From: Crotophaga sulcirostris
Lineage: Eukaryota; Chordata; Aves; Cuculiformes; Crotophagidae
Assembly: GCA_013397455.1 (NCBI GenBank)
Contig: VYZB01000119.1
Coordinates: forward strand, 58,821-122,820
DNA: 64,000 bases
Direction of reading: 5' to 3'
This document shows, piece by piece, positions 62,901-64,000 of this stretch; the stretch's first letter is position 1, and the number at the start of each line of letters is the position of its first letter. The translations under genes were made by a program, and so were the position numbers. Under the pieces are notes generated by a model that ran no database searches, had not been told where the DNA came from, and was given only the letters and a program-made list of their open reading frames with translations.

Positions 62901-64000
62901 ACCAGAGCAGGTGTCTGGAGCAGTAATTTACTGTATTATTTTCCCTAAATACCAGTAAATAGAAAACACTTTGTATATTTTTGAGATTTGTTCTTTTGAA
63001 ATAACTCTAGAATTTAGGATTTGTACAATATTTGTCTGGGAAGGAGATCACCTTTGCAAGCTTTTGCTGTTATATATGTTTTTCTAAAGATCCTTAATGG
63101 AACAAGATAATGCCACCTGTGTGTCATTATTCAATGTAGAGGTAAAGTTGTCAACAGATCTTGCAGGGAGATGAGCACTCTAGTTCACCTCATATTAAAG
63201 TGAGATATGTGTGTGTTATTTCCCTACATGTCACCTGGAAGGTTTCCCCCGAGTATTGCCAAATCATGCAATTAACGCTGCTGAAGTCTACGCTTCTGAT
63301 TTTCTACCCATACGAAGTCAGTGATTTCAACCCCAGACTTGCTTCAGTATTGAGTAACAGTCCAGCACAGGAAACTGGAAAGCTTGCTTATGTGTCTGTA
63401 AGACAAAGGATTTGCTAAACCAAGACAGAGCACCAGCTTAGAATAAAATTATATCTCTACCTTCCCTGTATTTTTTCACTCTTAAGGGGGGGTGGGGAAA
63501 TAGGAAAGAATTGTATGCTTAGGTCAAGGTTGAAGACTTTGTAATGCAGAACAGCAAAGCTTGAATGTGATAATCTACAGAGCCCCTACCCTGAGGATAA
63601 ACAAACAGTTCACTTTTTAGTGCTTTCAAGTATGGTATAAGCAAAATAGCATGAGCAAAAGATTCTTTTGAACCTTATAGAAAAAGAGAAATGGAAACCT
63701 TAAGAACAAACAAAATGATTTTATATCCTGTGATGGATTTTCCGATTAACTGAAGCTGCTGCATGCAAATCGCATTGATCAAAATCAGCCATGGAGTTGG
63801 ATCCAAGATGAGAAACTGTTCTTCCAGTTTTTACTAACTCCTTCTAGAGCTTAATTTTATCTTCCATGCAATCCTAGACTGCCTTGCACTTTGCTGATAG
63901 CAGAAGCACTTCATGAAAACAGGTCTGCCTTTAGTCCTTGACGGCCTTTTATTCACCTCATTACAGATTCCAAATTCTAACCCATGAGTTAATTCTGTGC
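59914..64000. other. Unique sequence to the window end
   Basis: No gene is recognised. Frames are at most about 86 codons and lack motifs. T-runs lie near 61759-61781 and a G-run at 63486-63495. Nothing transposon-like was seen. Confidence 0.6.

Noticed and set aside
1..64000. Endogenous retrovirus or LTR pair
   Set aside because: No paired LTRs, primer-binding site or retroviral coding landmarks were seen. The GC-richer block at 51040 could be an old solo LTR but lacks defining ends.

Overview
The window looks like bird nuclear DNA from a gene-poor part of a large chromosome. The reasons are AT-rich sequence (roughly 60% AT by eye), several truncated CR1 LINE copies with avian-type 3' ends, a low density of recent repeats, an assembly gap of 44 Ns, and no gene-like reading frame. 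The longest ATG-initiated frame is about 142 codons, and none of the frames above about 60 codons shows a domain I recognise except for the CR1 fragments. I see no rRNA, tRNA, CRISPR, operon, retroviral gene or intact transposase. I cannot name the species or chromosome.

Layout. At 1-13.1 kb the sequence is unique, AT-rich and non-coding, with an ancient palindromic repeat near 1.25 kb, a young CR1 3' end at 6.0-6.35 kb and a second ancient repeat near 12.3 kb. At 13.1-14.0 kb lies a much older CR1 copy that still shows reverse-transcriptase remnants. A second young CR1 tail (minus strand) is at 14.9 kb and a third (plus) at 22.1 kb. From 15.7 to 33.7 kb the sequence is mostly unique, with a best-in-window exon-like segment at 21301-21348 and several short inverted repeats. 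A MIR-type SINE (minus) sits at 33.7 kb. From 34 to 50.8 kb there is unique AT-rich DNA with a decamer tandem repeat and a possible recursive splice site at 48014. At 50.8-52.1 kb an ancient repeat, a GC-richer unclassified block and a CR1 tail of a different subfamily follow one another. From 52.1 to 64 kb come the N gap, a second MIR-type SINE at 57.3 kb, an ancient palindromic repeat at 59.8 kb and otherwise unique sequence.

Interpretation. The most economical reading is an intron of a very long gene, or an intergenic desert. A few plus-strand splice-site pairs and one juxtaposed acceptor/donor would fit a long plus-strand gene, but each could be chance. I found no convincing new biological system. 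The points most worth checking are the 48-base exon candidate, the two CR1 subfamilies with different 3' octamers, the old CR1 that keeps an open frame around a damaged catalytic motif, and the recurrent palindromic ancient repeats.
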